Assembly (NCBI RefSeq): GCF_017798005.1
Contig: NZ_CP072548.1
Coordinates: forward strand, 992,001-1,056,000
Direction: 5' to 3'
Source of the DNA: Aggregatibacter sp. 2125159857
Lineage (GTDB): Bacteria > Pseudomonadota > Gammaproteobacteria > Enterobacterales > Pasteurellaceae
DNA: 64,000 nucleotides
Part shown: in pieces, positions 10,127 to 19,813 of the stretch
Layout of the letters: every line of letters starts with the position of its first letter
How positions within the stretch are numbered: position 1 is the first letter of the stretch
The notes under the pieces: generated by a model
Databases searched by the model: none
What the model was told of the DNA's origin: nothing
Seen by the model: the letters and a program-made list of their open reading frames with translations, nothing else
Translations under genes and position numbers: made by a program

Positions 10127-12067
10127 ATGAACTTAAAAAAATTATTGTCGCAACCACAATACGATCCGATTCGTGATAAAAAGGCCGAGCGCAATTTATT
10201 TGCTCGTCGCGCCTTGGTGTCATTTATCGGGGTGTTGGCGTTATCAGTAATTTTAATCTTAAATCTTTACGATTTGCAGGTGGTGAATTACGATAGCTAT
10301 CAAACCCGTTCTAATGGCAATCGAATTAAATTGTTGCCGTTACCGCCGACACGTGGGTTGATTTATGATCGTAATGGGCAAATTTTAGCTGAAAATTTAA
10401 CCTTTTTCGGATTGTATATTGTGCCGGAAAAAGTTGAAAATTTAGACCGCACTTTCGAGGAATTAAGAGCGTTGGTCGGCTTAACCGATACCGATATTGA
10501 GAATTTTAAAAAAGAACGTCAACGTTCTTCACGCTATACCCCGATTTTATTAAAGCCTAATTTGACGGAAGAGCAAATCGCGCGTTTTTCAGTAAACCAA
10601 TACAATTTTCCAAGTTTGGATGTGAAACCTTATTTCAAACGGCACTATTTATACGGCGAGCCGTTAACGCACATTTTAGGGTATGTCTCTAAAATTAATG
10701 ATCGTGATGTAGAGCGTTTAAAGAAAGAGGAAAAGTTGGCTAACTATGCCGGCACTCATGATTTAGGCAAGTTAGGCATTGAACGCTATTATGAGGAAGC
10801 ATTACACGGCACCACCGGTTTTGAAGAAGTAGAAGTAAATAGCCGTGGCAAAGTGATTCGTAAATTACGTGAACAACCGGCTGTCGCCGGCAAGAGCATT
10901 CATCTGACGATTGATTTAAATTTGCAGCTTTATATTACCGATCTCTTGGCGGGGCAAAAAGGGGCGGTTGTGGTGATGGATCCGAAAGATAACAGCGTGT
11001 TAGCGATGGTTTCAGTACCAAGTTATGATAATAATTTGTTTGTAGATGGTATTTCCGGTGAAGATTATCGTCGTTTATTAAATGATCCGAATCGCCCCTT
11101 GTATAGTCGTGTGACCCAAGGTGCGTATCCGCCGGCATCTACGGTGAAACCGTTTATTGCGGTATCGGCGTTACAGGAGAATGTGATTACGCCGGAAATG
11201 ACCATTTCTGACCCTGGTTACTGGGTGTTGCCGAATACCACAAAACGCTTCCGTGATTGGCGTCGTGGTGGGCATGGTATGACGGATTTGAATAAGGCAA
11301 TTACCGAATCGTCGGATACCTATTTTTATCAAACCGCCTATAATTTAGGCATTGATCGTTTATCCGGTTGGATGAAACGGTTTGGTTTTGGTGTGCCAAC
11401 CGGTATTGATATTCAAGAGGAAACCAGTGCAAATATGCCCACTCGAGAATGGAAACAGAAACGTTACAAAAAACCTTGGGTGCAAGGTGATACGATTTCT
11501 GTGGGAATCGGGCAAGGGTATTGGACGGCTACGCCACTTCAATTAGCGAAAGCCACCACTATATTAGTAAATAACGGTAAAGTCATGACACCTCATTTAA
11601 TGAAACGTATTGAGGGAACAACGATTGAACCTTATCAAGATCCAAAATTATACGCTGATATTACCGAGCCTAAGCAATATTATTGGGATGTCGCAAAACG
11701 CGGTATGTATAACGTCGTGAACTCGGCGGCAGGTACCGGTCGTAAAGCTTTTGCCGGTGCGCCTTATCGGGTGGCAGGCAAATCCGGCACAGCACAAGTA
11801 TTTAGTTTAAAAGAAAATCAAAGTTATAATGCCGGTGCGCTAAAAAAAGAATTACATGACCATGCGTGGTTTACTGCCTTTGCGCCCTATGACAAACCCA
11901 AAGTGGTGGTGTCCATTATTTTAGAAAATGCCGGAGGCGGTTCAAGTAATGCCGCACCGCTGGTGAGAAAAATTATGGATTATTATTTTAGACAGACAAG
12001 TGAACCGCTCATGGGCGAACCCACTGACTTTATGCCGGCAGGAGTATCAACAAATGAAAATGAATGA
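10127..12067 (+). CDS. mrdA: penicillin-binding protein 2 (peptidoglycan transpeptidase)
   Basis: A 646-residue monofunctional class B PBP for lateral-wall synthesis, paired with RodA. A single N-terminal membrane anchor (about residues 30-50) precedes the pedestal domain ([19 protein letters not shown]). The transpeptidase motifs are the SxxK box (ASTVK), SxN-type box (ESSDTYFY) and KSG box (GKSGTAQVF). The gene starts on the base after the rlmH stop and overlaps rodA by 14 nt, consistent with coupled expression of the elongasome pair. Confidence 0.96.
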   Translation: MNLKKLLSQPQYDPIRDKKAERNLFARRALVSFIGVLALSVILILNLYDLQVVNYDSYQTRSNGNRIKLLPLPPTRGLIYDRNGQILAENLTFFGLYIVPEKVENLDRTFEELRALVGLTDTDIENFKKERQRSSRYTPILLKPNLTEEQIARFSVNQYNFPSLDVKPYFKRHYLYGEPLTHILGYVSKINDRDVERLKKEEKLANYAGTHDLGKLGIERYYEEALHGTTGFEEVEVNSRGKVIRKLREQPAVAGKSIHLTIDLNLQLYITDLLAGQKGAVVVMDPKDNSVLAMVSVPSYDNNLFVDGISGEDYRRLLNDPNRPLYSRVTQGAYPPASTVKPFIAVSALQENVITPEMTISDPGYWVLPNTTKRFRDWRRGGHGMTDLNKAITESSDTYFYQTAYNLGIDRLSGWMKRFGFGVPTGIDIQEETSANMPTREWKQKRYKKPWVQGDTISVGIGQGYWTATPLQLAKATTILVNNGKVMTPHLMKRIEGTTIEPYQDPKLYADITEPKQYYWDVAKRGMYNVVNSAAGTGRKAFAGAPYRVAGKSGTAQVFSLKENQSYNAGALKKELHDHAWFTAFAPYDKPKVVVSIILENAGGGSSNAAPLVRKIMDYYFRQTSEPLMGEPTDFMPAGVSTNENE

Positions 12068-13175
12068 GCGTCAGGTTTGGCAGGAATTATGGCGTCGCCT
12101 GCACATTGATTTGTGGTTATTTATTGGTCTGGTCGTGATTACCGGTTACGGCATGCTGGTGTTATATAGCGCGTCCGGCGCGAATGAGGCGATGTTTCAG
12201 AGCCGTATTATTCAGGTTGTTTTAGGGTTTACGGTTATGCTCGTAATGGCACAGCTTTCGCCTAATTTTTATAAGCGCATTGCGCCTTATTTATTTGGGC
12301 TTGGAATTGCGATGCTCATTCTAGTGGATTTAATTGGGGCAACGAGTAAGGGCGCACAACGGTGGTTAGATTTAGGGATCGTGCGTTTTCAGCCGTCGGA
12401 GATTGTGAAGTTAGCGGTGCCATTAATGGTGGCAGTATATTTAGGGAATCGCCCACAACCGATTAAACTGAAAGAAACCTTTATTGCCTTAATCATTATT
12501 ATTGTGCCGACCCTGCTGGTGGCAGTTCAGCCGGATTTAGGGACTTCCGTGTTGGTTAGCGGCTCAGGGTTATTTGTGATATTTTTGGCGGGGATGAGTT
12601 GGTGGCTGATTTTAGCCGCAATTATCGGGCTTGCCGGCTTTATCCCCATTATGTGGTTTTACTTAATGCACGATTATCAACGTGCCCGCGTATTAACCCT
12701 TTTTGATCCGGAAAAAGATTTATTAGGGGCGGGATACCACATTTGGCAGTCCAAAATTGCCATCGGTTCAGGTGGCTTATGGGGTAAAGGTTGGATGCAA
12801 GGCACGCAATCCCAATTAGAATTTTTACCGGAACCGCATACGGATTTCATTTTTGCTGTATTAAGTGAAGAATATGGCATGGTGGGCTTTTTAATTTTAC
12901 TAGCGATTTACTTATTTATTATTGCGCGCGGTCTCATGATTGGTGTGAGTGCACAAAGTGCATTCGGACGCATTTTAGTTGGCGCATTAACGTTAATTTT
13001 CTTTGTTTACGTTTTTGTGAATATTGGTATGGTCAGTGGCATTTTACCGGTGGTAGGCGTGCCGTTGCCGTTGGTGAGTTATGGCGGCACCTCTTATGTG
13101 GCGATTATGGCAGGTTTCGGACTCATTATGTCGATTCATACTCACAAAGAACACTTTCTGAAGGGAACTCATTAA
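12054..13175 (+). CDS. rodA: RodA rod-shape peptidoglycan glycosyltransferase
   Basis: A SEDS-family polytopic membrane protein of 373 residues with about ten transmembrane helices. It polymerises lipid II for the lateral wall together with PBP2. SEDS signatures seen include [31 protein letters not shown] and GIGSGG-like [14 protein letters not shown], plus the late [22 protein letters not shown] loop. Start ATG 12054 has GGAG nine nt upstream and lies within the end of mrdA; ATG 12060 is an alternative. Confidence 0.95.
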   Translation: MKMNERQVWQELWRRLHIDLWLFIGLVVITGYGMLVLYSASGANEAMFQSRIIQVVLGFTVMLVMAQLSPNFYKRIAPYLFGLGIAMLILVDLIGATSKGAQRWLDLGIVRFQPSEIVKLAVPLMVAVYLGNRPQPIKLKETFIALIIIIVPTLLVAVQPDLGTSVLVSGSGLFVIFLAGMSWWLILAAIIGLAGFIPIMWFYLMHDYQRARVLTLFDPEKDLLGAGYHIWQSKIAIGSGGLWGKGWMQGTQSQLEFLPEPHTDFIFAVLSEEYGMVGFLILLAIYLFIIARGLMIGVSAQSAFGRILVGALTLIFFVYVFVNIGMVSGILPVVGVPLPLVSYGGTSYVAIMAGFGLIMSIHTHKEHFLKGTH

Positions 13176-13223
13176 GTTTTCAGTTTTCTTAGTTAGATAA
13201 CTCGACAGAAGGGGATAACTTCT

Positions 13224-14096
13224 ATGAATATAAAACAAACTGTAACATACGTGCTTTTTTTGTTTCTGTTTTTGACCGCACTTTCTGTGCAAGCGGAAAC
13301 CAAAAAATTATATGGGATACAAGGGCCGAGTTTAATCTATCGTCAGTTATCTAACTCGCCTAAAACCTATGAAGTCAATGGTGAAGTCTATGTAACGCAT
13401 CCACCTGAATCTGCCAAGGAATATACGAAAAAAGGTATTGCAAGTTATTATCATCATAAATTTAATGGACGCCCGACTTCAACGGGGGAGCCTTATGATT
13501 CCACCCTATACACGGCAGCCCATAAGACACTTCCGCTCAATTCCTATGCGGTAGTGACTAATATGTATAACAAGCGGAAAGTCATTGTACGGATTAATGA
13601 CAGAGGGCCGTTTGCTAAAGATCGCATTATTGATTTATCCCATGCGGCGGCAAAGGAAATTGGGATTGTGAATTATGGAATGGGGTTAGTTCAGATTGAA
13701 GCCCTTCACGTGCATACCAATGGCGATATTTCCGGACCGGGGAGTGCCACATTGGCAAAATCAGCAAAAAATGTGGAGGGCTTAAAACGGTTAAAACCCA
13801 ATGCTAAAAATAATGCTTCCACCGATGGAAATCGTATTGCTAAAAAGGATAAGGCAGGGAATAAAAAAGAAAGTTATAAAATCAAGATGGTGAATATTCC
13901 CAGCAAAAAAGAGGCTGAAAAAATCATTAAGCAATTATCATCAAAAAATATTAAAGCGGAAATGATTGCGCAGGGTAAAAAATACAATGTTCACTTTGGC
14001 CCTTTTAAATCAAAAAACGAAATAGAAAAACTCAAAACACAATTGAGACAATGGAAACATTCCGAGCCTTTAATTGTGTATGCTTACAACAAATAA
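13224..14096 (+). CDS. rlpA: RlpA-family septal ring lytic transglycosylase with SPOR domain
   Basis: A 290-residue exported protein. A signal peptide (about residues 1-24, ending SVQA-ET) is followed by the double-psi beta-barrel RlpA domain (GIASYYHHKFNGRPTSTGEPYD; catalytic-Asp region VRINDRGPFAKDRIIDLS). A lysine-rich linker and a C-terminal SPOR domain (about 213-290) that binds denuded glycan complete it. Family role: cleavage of glycan strands lacking stem peptides at the septum. Unlike E. coli RlpA, no lipobox cysteine is seen at the cleavage site, so it is predicted to be periplasmic rather than lipid-anchored. A USS encodes part of the signal peptide. Confidence 0.9.
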   Translation: MNIKQTVTYVLFLFLFLTALSVQAETKKLYGIQGPSLIYRQLSNSPKTYEVNGEVYVTHPPESAKEYTKKGIASYYHHKFNGRPTSTGEPYDSTLYTAAHKTLPLNSYAVVTNMYNKRKVIVRINDRGPFAKDRIIDLSHAAAKEIGIVNYGMGLVQIEALHVHTNGDISGPGSATLAKSAKNVEGLKRLKPNAKNNASTDGNRIAKKDKAGNKKESYKIKMVNIPSKKEAEKIIKQLSSKNIKAEMIAQGKKYNVHFGPFKSKNEIEKLKTQLRQWKHSEPLIVYAYNK

Positions 14097-14122
14097 TGAC
14101 CTAATCTAGGATGTTTAATATT

Positions 14123-15310
14123 ATGTTTCATCATATCGCGACAAAAACAAAAATCGCACTTCTTACCGGAATGCTCAGTGCCTCCATCATCGCAAATGCA
14201 AATGACGTAGCCTACGATGTAACTACGCCACAAATTAACGCACAAACCTATATTTTAATGGACTACAATTCCGGTGCGGTGTTAGCGGCATTGAATCCGG
14301 ATCAAAGACAATATCCCGCCTCATTAACCAAAATGATGACTAGCTATGTCGTGGGGCAAGCATTAAAACAGGGAAAAATCCATAGCACAGATATGGTAAC
14401 CATTGGGGAAAGCGCATGGGGGAAAAATTTCCCGGGCTCCTCAAAAATGTTCTTAAATTTAAACCAACAGGTTTCCGTAGCAGATCTGAATCGTGGGATT
14501 ATTATCGTGTCAGGAAATGATGCTTGTGTTGCTATGGCAGAGCATATTTCCGGTAATACCACCAACTTTATTGAGAGCATGAACAAATATGTGCGTCAGT
14601 TTGGGCTAAAAAATACGAATTTTACGACAGTGCATGGCTTAGACGAAGAAGGGCAGTATTCTTCAGCACGTGATATGGCGATTATCGGTTTACATATTAT
14701 TCATGATTTGCCGGAAGAATATAAAATTTATGCGGAAAAAGAATTTACCTTTAACAAAATTAAGCAACCAAACCGCAACGGTTTATTATGGGATAAAACT
14801 ATTAATGTAGATGGGATGAAAACCGGTCATACAGATAAAGCCGGTTATAATCTGGTGGCTTCAGCGACAAACCCGAATAATATGCGCTTAATTTCTGTCG
14901 TGATGGGTGTGCCGACTTACAAAGGGCGAGAGGTGGAAAGCAAAAAATTATTACAATGGGGTTTTGCGAACTTTGAGACCTTTAAAACATTAGAAGCAGG
15001 CAAACCGATTTCTGAACAGCGTGTCTATTATGGTGATGAAAATAACGTGCAATTAGGTGTGTTGCAAGATGGATTTATTACCATCCCGAAAGGTAAAAAT
15101 ACCGAGTTGAAAGCTCGTTATGAGTTGGATAAAAAATATCTCGAAGCGCCACTTGCCAAAGGTCAAGTCGTCGGGAAAGTCGTTTACCAACTGGATGGAA
15201 AAGATGTTGCCAGTTTAAACTTGCAAGTGATGCAAGAAGTCAAAGAAGCGGGGATATTAGGCCGTGTTTGGGATTGGCTGGTCTTGACGATTAAAAGTTT
15301 ATTTAGTTAG
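14123..15310 (+). CDS. dacA: D-alanyl-D-alanine carboxypeptidase (PBP5/6 type)
   Basis: About 395 residues. It trims terminal D-Ala from peptidoglycan pentapeptides in the periplasm. After a signal peptide (ending IIANAND) come the active-site motifs SLTK (PASLTKMMTSYV), SGN (VSGNDACVAMAE) and KTG (MKTGHTDKAGYNL). The PBP5 C-terminal domain follows, with a terminal amphipathic membrane helix (GRVWDWLVLTIKSLFS). An ATG at 14111 overlaps the apparent ribosome-binding AGG (14108-14110), so ATG 14123 is preferred. It is the penultimate gene of the rsfS-ybeD cluster. Confidence 0.95.
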   Translation: MFHHIATKTKIALLTGMLSASIIANANDVAYDVTTPQINAQTYILMDYNSGAVLAALNPDQRQYPASLTKMMTSYVVGQALKQGKIHSTDMVTIGESAWGKNFPGSSKMFLNLNQQVSVADLNRGIIIVSGNDACVAMAEHISGNTTNFIESMNKYVRQFGLKNTNFTTVHGLDEEGQYSSARDMAIIGLHIIHDLPEEYKIYAEKEFTFNKIKQPNRNGLLWDKTINVDGMKTGHTDKAGYNLVASATNPNNMRLISVVMGVPTYKGREVESKKLLQWGFANFETFKTLEAGKPISEQRVYYGDENNVQLGVLQDGFITIPKGKNTELKARYELDKKYLEAPLAKGQVVGKVVYQLDGKDVASLNLQVMQEVKEAGILGRVWDWLVLTIKSLFS

Positions 15311-15408
15311 ACTTAAAATCTTGGCAGAAACGACCGCATTTTTTGATTTTTTGATGTAATCAGCGGCGACGAAGTACGGTGAATTTTTTATTTATTTTAG
15401 GAAAAACA

Positions 15409-15711
15409 ATGACTCACGATAAAACCGTTAATTTGACGGATCTTGCACATAATAAGAAACTCAAAGATTTACTTGAATTCCCTTGTGATTTTACATTTAA
15501 AGTTGTCGGTGCGGCACGCGCAGATTTGATTGATGATGTTGTGCAAACCGTGCATAAAACCATTAAGGGGGATTATACGCCAACCATGAAAGAAAGCGGC
15601 AAAGGTACGTATCATTCTGTTTCAATCAAGGTGCGTGCAGACAATATTGAACAGATTGAAACGCTTTACAAAACATTGGCAGAAATTAAAGGCGTTCGCA
15701 TGGTGTTATAG
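15409..15711 (+). CDS. ybeD: YbeD/DUF493 family protein
   Basis: A 100-residue ACT-like small protein of the UPF0250/DUF493 family (LLEFPCDFTFKVVGAA, then SIKVRADNIEQIETLYKTLAEIKGVRMVL). Its role is not firmly established; its position next to dacA and usually lipB is conserved. ATG 15409 is six nt downstream of AGGA and gives the family length. In E. coli and H. influenzae lipB and lipA follow; here the strand ends in a terminator and a repeat element instead. Confidence 0.92.
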   Translation: MTHDKTVNLTDLAHNKKLKDLLEFPCDFTFKVVGAARADLIDDVVQTVHKTIKGDYTPTMKESGKGTYHSVSIKVRADNIEQIETLYKTLAEIKGVRMVL

Positions 15712-15712
15712 C

Positions 15713-15750
15713 AAAATAGGCGGAATAAAATTCATTATTCCGCCTATTTT
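15713..15750 (+). terminator. terminator after ybeD
   Basis: A 16-bp perfect stem (15713-15728 with 15735-15750, core GGCGGAATAA / TTATTCCGCC) with a 6-nt loop ends in TTTTATTAT. It begins two nt after the ybeD stop. Confidence 0.85.
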
Positions 15751-15753
15751 TAT

Positions 15754-16285
15754 TATAGCCAGCCAAAGACTGGCTATAAAAACCATACGCTATGCGTATG
15801 GAGCCAAATAGCTTAAGCGATGAACAGAAAAAAATCCTCGCTATATAATGAACAAGGCTGACAACCAAAATTCAACATATAGGAGGGTTATTTACCCCTC
15901 GTAGCGTGCATCTTGATGCACGACCGAATCACGCACGGAACGTTATTTAACCCTTTCGGGCATTCACGATTTCGTGCAACAAGTTGCACGCTACAATTCA
16001 CTAAAATAGAGATATGAAAATAGACATTTCCGAGTGAAAGGATTTTTTGTCAGCATCGTGGGCTTAAATGCAAAAGTTGTGGAGAACTATATAAAGAATC
16101 AAGAAAAAGAAGACATGGTTCAAGATAATTTATCAACGAAAGAACATATTGACCCCTTTAAGGGGTAAGTCAAGGAAGTCATTAGACACGGCTGTCAGTT
16201 TTCACAAGCCCCTTGAGGGGCTTGTGAAGTATAGGCCCTTATAGGGGAACCTAAAAACCGCACGTTTTACGTGCGGATTGTTATT
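15754..16285 (+). repeat. palindrome-rich intergenic repeat, copy 1
   Basis: This stretch fills the 619-nt gap between ybeD (+) and rapZ (-) and has no gene. It is nearly identical base for base to 50617-51146 and partly to 59621-59915. In order it holds: TATAGCCAG/CTGGCTATA (15754-15778); CCATACGC/GCGTATGG; a 23-bp imperfect inverted repeat starting GTAGCGTGCA (15901-15923 with 15972-15994); CCCCTTT/AAGGGG; CACAAGCCCC/GGGGCTTGTG (16203-16226); and CCGCACG/CGTGCGG (16258-16276). Read on the minus strand, the last hairpin is followed by TTTTTAGG and would terminate rapZ. The element resembles a composite palindromic unit in style; its family is not recognised. Confidence 0.85.
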
Positions 16286-16330
16286 TTGTATTTTTAAATG
16301 ACCACGCATTCTTCAGATATGGAAAGGGCA

Positions 16331-17185
16331 TTATTTTTTATGTTTTTCTAAAGAGCGGTGTAAAATTTTGACGTTTTTGCCTTTGTCTTGGAAATATCTT
16401 CCCAACTGTTCGGCAATATAAACGGAGCGATGTTTTCCGCCGGTGCATCCGATAGCAATGGTTAAATAACTGCGATTATTTTGTTCCAGCAAGGGCAACC
16501 AAGTTTCGATATAAGAGCGGGTTAGATAAATAAATTGGTGTACATCATTGTGTTTATTTAAAAATTCCGCTACCGGCTCATCTAATCCTGTCAGCGGTCG
16601 CAAAGCGTGGTTCCAGTGCGGATTAGGCAGAAAGCGCACATCAAATACATAATCCGCATCAAGTGGAATGCCGTATTTAAATCCGAAAGACTCCACCACG
16701 ATTTTTAATTCTTTATCAGAATGCCCACGTAAAAATTCACGTAAGCGTTCCGCAAGCTCATGGGTGGATAACGCGCCCGTATCAATAATCAAGTTGGCTT
16801 GTTGAATCAAAGGGTCAAGCTGTTTCGCTTCTTCTTCAATGGCGGCTTCCAGAGAAAGATCATGGGTGGAAAGCGGATGTAAACGACGAGAATCGCTGTA
16901 GCGGCGGACTAAAGTGCTGTTATCGGCATCTAAGAAAATAATTTTAACATTGTGCTGTTGTTGCAGATCATTAATGGTCTTTTCCAACACTTGTGGGGAC
17001 GCCGGTAAATTACGAATATCTAAACTAATCGCAGCGGCCGTTTGGCTAACTGACAGGATTTCAATTAATTTCGGCAGTAAATCCAATGGCAAATTATCCA
17101 CGCAATAATAGCCCATATCTTCTAACGCTCTTAATGCGACGGATTTACCGCCACCCGACCGTCCGCTAATGATGATAATTTCCAT
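16331..17185 (-). CDS. rapZ: RNase adapter protein RapZ
   Basis: A 284-residue nucleotide-binding protein. N-terminal Walker A ([24 protein letters not shown]) and the conserved C-terminal domain ([24 protein letters not shown]) identify the RapZ/YvcJ family. In E. coli RapZ delivers the GlmZ sRNA to RNase E and thereby senses glucosamine-6-phosphate; whether that circuit exists here is not shown by this window. It is the last gene of lptC-lptA-lptB-ptsN-rapZ. The npr gene that follows rapZ in E. coli is absent, and repeat copy 1 supplies the likely terminator. Confidence 0.94.
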   Translation of the reverse strand: MEIIIISGRSGGGKSVALRALEDMGYYCVDNLPLDLLPKLIEILSVSQTAAAISLDIRNLPASPQVLEKTINDLQQQHNVKIIFLDADNSTLVRRYSDSRRLHPLSTHDLSLEAAIEEEAKQLDPLIQQANLIIDTGALSTHELAERLREFLRGHSDKELKIVVESFGFKYGIPLDADYVFDVRFLPNPHWNHALRPLTGLDEPVAEFLNKHNDVHQFIYLTRSYIETWLPLLEQNNRSYLTIAIGCTGGKHRSVYIAEQLGRYFQDKGKNVKILHRSLEKHKK

Positions 17186-17215
17186 GATGTTCCCCTTGAT
17201 TTATTCAAATGGCAC

Positions 17216-17743
17216 TTACTCTTCCGCGTTATCCGGCATTGAGATTAGCGTATCTTCCTCATCGGATTCTGACGGCTCATTTTCACATTGATCATAATGC
17301 AGAAAAATTTTCCAAATTTCATCCGCACTTTTTGCCGAACGCAGCTGTTTGCACAGTGATTTATCCATTAAATAGTCAGCCAATTTCGGCAGACACTGGG
17401 CATAATCGCCACACATATTTTCCGGAATCAATACCGCAAAAATTAAATCCACATCCCGTTTGTCGGCAGCATCATACTCAATGGGGGTTTCTAATTGAAT
17501 AAATACACCAATGGGTTTTGTACCTTGTGGCAGACGGCCTTTCGGCATCGCAACGCCACCACCTAAACCGGAATTGCCTAATTTTTCACGATTAAATAAA
17601 CAATCAAAACAATATTGTTCCCCATTTTCCATGGGTAATTGTTCTTCCACAATGCGCGCGATAGATTCAAACACACGTTTTTTGCTGGAAGAGATCATTC
17701 CCTGACGAAGGGTCTGAGGCGTTAATAATTCGGTAAATTTCAT
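17216..17743 (-). CDS. ptsN: PtsN-like EIIA(Ntr) protein lacking the active-site histidine
   Basis: A 175-residue PTS EIIA type-2 domain protein, the terminal regulator of the nitrogen-related phosphotransferase branch. The fold core is clear (FNREKLGNSGLGGGVAMPKGRLP, then IGVFIQLETPIEYDAADKRDVDLIFAVLIPEN). At the site where E. coli PtsN has phospho-accepting His73 in IPHGKL, this protein reads MPKGRL, with Lys68 encoded by AAA. The usual phosphorelay acceptor is therefore missing. An acidic tail (SESDEEDTLISMPDNAEE) extends the C-terminus. It is located between lptB and rapZ as in E. coli, but without rpoN and hpf. Confidence 0.88.
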   Translation of the reverse strand: MKFTELLTPQTLRQGMISSSKKRVFESIARIVEEQLPMENGEQYCFDCLFNREKLGNSGLGGGVAMPKGRLPQGTKPIGVFIQLETPIEYDAADKRDVDLIFAVLIPENMCGDYAQCLPKLADYLMDKSLCKQLRSAKSADEIWKIFLHYDQCENEPSESDEEDTLISMPDNAEE

Positions 17744-17746
17744 AAG

Positions 17747-18472
17747 CTATAGTTGGAAATCGGCACCTAAATACACGTCTTTTACCAATTTGTTATTCAT
17801 AATTTCAGTAGGTGTGCCGGTGGCAATCATTTTACCGGAACTCACAATATAGGCGCGCTCACACACATCGAGCGTCTCCCGCACATTGTGATCGGTGATC
17901 AGCACACCTAAGCCGCGATCGCGTAAGTCTTTGATAATTTTCTTAATATCAATCACCGAAATAGGATCAACGCCGGCAAAAGGTTCATCTAATAAAATGA
18001 ACTTCGGATTTGCTGCCAAGGCACGCGCAATTTCCACGCGACGACGTTCGCCGCCGGAGAGTGATTGCCCTAGATTGTCTCGAATATGACCAATGTTGAA
18101 TTCATCAATCAACTCATCAGCACGTTCGCGACGTTGAAGTGCGGTCAGATCTTTGCGTATTTCTAATACGGCCATTAAATTTTCATACACACTCAAGCGG
18201 CGAAAAATAGAGGCTTCCTGTGGTAAATAACCTACGCCTTTTTGAGCGCGATTGTGCATTGGTAACAAACTGATGTCTTCTTCATCAATTCGAATTTTGC
18301 CTTGATCATGATTCACCAAGCCAACCACCATGTAGAACGTGGTTGTTTTTCCGGCGCCATTTGGCCCGAGTAAACCGACAATTTCACCGGAGTTGACGGT
18401 TAAACTTACATCAGAAACCACTTGGCGTTTTTTGTAGCTTTTCGCTAAATTTTCAGCAGACAGAATCGCCAT
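17747..18472 (-). CDS. lptB: LPS export ABC transporter ATPase LptB
   Basis: A 241-residue ATPase that drives lipopolysaccharide extraction from the inner membrane with LptFG. Walker A (GPNGAGKTT), signature ([15 protein letters not shown]), Walker B ([13 protein letters not shown]) and the H-loop ([13 protein letters not shown]) are intact, and the length is the LptB norm. It lies 8 nt downstream of lptA and 3 nt upstream of ptsN in one operon. Confidence 0.97.
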   Translation of the reverse strand: MAILSAENLAKSYKKRQVVSDVSLTVNSGEIVGLLGPNGAGKTTTFYMVVGLVNHDQGKIRIDEEDISLLPMHNRAQKGVGYLPQEASIFRRLSVYENLMAVLEIRKDLTALQRRERADELIDEFNIGHIRDNLGQSLSGGERRRVEIARALAANPKFILLDEPFAGVDPISVIDIKKIIKDLRDRGLGVLITDHNVRETLDVCERAYIVSSGKMIATGTPTEIMNNKLVKDVYLGADFQL

Positions 18473-18480
18473 GTTTCACC

Positions 18481-19002
18481 TTATTTCTTGCCTTTAGCAT
18501 CATTTAATTGGTTTGGAATTAAGACAGTTTTTACACGAGAGCCGGAAGAACCGTTTGCTTTCAACTGTTGTTTTTTCACATCATAAGTAATGACATTGCC
18601 ACTAATTTTACTATCTAATTGCTTTAATTCGGCGTTGCCGGTTAAGGTTAAAAATTCTGTACTCAAATCATAAAACACTTTATTGGCTTTACCGTCTACT
18701 GGTTTGCCATCATCCATCATTTGATGAAACGTAACAGGATTGCCAAAAGCTTCAACGGTATCTTTCTTATTGGCGTTTTCTTCCGGGCGGGTAATGATCA
18801 CTTTATCCGCTTTGACAAGAATAGAACCCTGTGTAATCACCACGTTATCACTGAGGGTGACCACACGGCTGTTCATATCCAACGATTGGTTATCGGATAC
18901 GATGTTAATCGGTTGATTGGTATCGTCTTTTAACGCGAATGCGGAGAAGGCGATTAAAGTTAATGTGGAAGCAAGGAAAAGTTTATTGCTTATTAATTTC
19001 AT
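18481..19002 (-). CDS. lptA: LPS transport periplasmic protein LptA
   Basis: A 173-residue periplasmic bridge protein. A signal peptide (KLFLASTLTLIAFSAFA) precedes the OstA/jellyroll repeat domain (QPINIVSDNQSLDMNSRVVT, VVITQGSILVKADKVIITR). It carries LPS between LptC and LptD. Its start overlaps the end of lptC by 20 nt, so translation is probably coupled. Confidence 0.94.
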   Translation of the reverse strand: MKLISNKLFLASTLTLIAFSAFALKDDTNQPINIVSDNQSLDMNSRVVTLSDNVVITQGSILVKADKVIITRPEENANKKDTVEAFGNPVTFHQMMDDGKPVDGKANKVFYDLSTEFLTLTGNAELKQLDSKISGNVITYDVKKQQLKANGSSGSRVKTVLIPNQLNDAKGKK

Positions 19003-19567
19003 AATGTGTTTTTACCTGTTCTTTTAAATTAGCCACTTGTTGCTGCAAATTGCCCGTTAATTTCAAGCCGGTCGAACTAAAATTTTGTCCGTTGAGCGTA
19101 ACCATTTTGTCCGAACGAATATCCTGCGTTGTTAAATTTACCACCGCACTTTCGGTTTCAATGCGCTGTAAACGGGAGAGGGGAGAGAGGCTTTGTGCCA
19201 CCACATTGCCCTCTAAATACAACATATTATCTTTGGTTAATCTCGCTTTATCGGCACGGAGTTCCCAGCTTTCTTTTTCTGCGGTATTGGCATTGGGGAC
19301 ATTCAGCTCGAGTAATGTCACTTTAGGTTGTTGAAAGTCGGTATGCCCGTCAGCCGTGTAGTATTCCACTTGCAAAGAGGTGGCGAGGTATTGCTTTTTA
19401 CCGCTAGGCGAATAAACGACAGTATCCATTTTTTGTCCGATATATTCCGGCCGATCTTCTGATTTAATGAGTTCAGTTAAATGGTTATCGTCTTGATGTA
19501 AACGATAAAACCAAGCTAATAACCCCAGCGCAATGACCGATAAAATAATATTCCAGCGAATATTCAT
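18983..19567 (-). CDS. lptC: LPS export protein LptC
   Basis: A 194-residue bitopic inner-membrane protein with one N-terminal transmembrane helix (NIILSVIALGLLAWFYRL) and a periplasmic beta-jellyroll (QKMDTVVYSPSGKKQYLATSLQVEYY; YLEGNVVAQSL). It docks LptB2FG to LptA. It is first in the lptCAB-ptsN-rapZ run; in E. coli kdsC precedes it, but here about 246 nt separate it from divergent mlaF. Confidence 0.93.
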   Translation of the reverse strand: MNIRWNIILSVIALGLLAWFYRLHQDDNHLTELIKSEDRPEYIGQKMDTVVYSPSGKKQYLATSLQVEYYTADGHTDFQQPKVTLLELNVPNANTAEKESWELRADKARLTKDNMLYLEGNVVAQSLSPLSRLQRIETESAVVNLTTQDIRSDKMVTLNGQNFSSTGLKLTGNLQQQVANLKEQVKTHYEINKQ

Positions 19568-19813
19568 AAGCCTATGTTAAGTCAGTCTAGTTAATAAGAA
19601 GGCGCAATCATAGCACAGTTTTGCGAAAAGCATGTAAAAGTGCGGTCTGATTTTATGATGTTTTTACATAGGGCACTGAGGTATCGGCAAGGAAAATCGA
19701 TGGGGTAAATTCAGATAATTCTATTTGACATTCGGTGGAATTTCATAGAGTATCGCAGCTTATTTTAGTTAGGGGCGATTTTATAGCCTCTTATTATTTG
19801 CAACGAATGTGTT

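Noticed and set aside
16030-16125. Short frame in repeat copy 1 reading CQHRGLKCKSCGELYKES, zinc-ribbon-like
   Set aside because: It has no start, and in copy 2 the same frame loses the cysteine spacing and hits a stop, so coding is unlikely.
16114-16167. 17-codon ORF MVQDNLSTKEHIDPFKG shared by repeat copies 1 and 2
   Set aside because: No ribosome-binding site, overlaps a palindrome (CCCCTTTAAGGGG), and it is missing from copy 3; conservation is explained by the repeat itself.
15754-16285. Repeats as a CRISPR array
   Set aside because: Palindromes differ from each other and are not evenly spaced; there are no cas genes nearby. The repetition is between distant loci, not in tandem.
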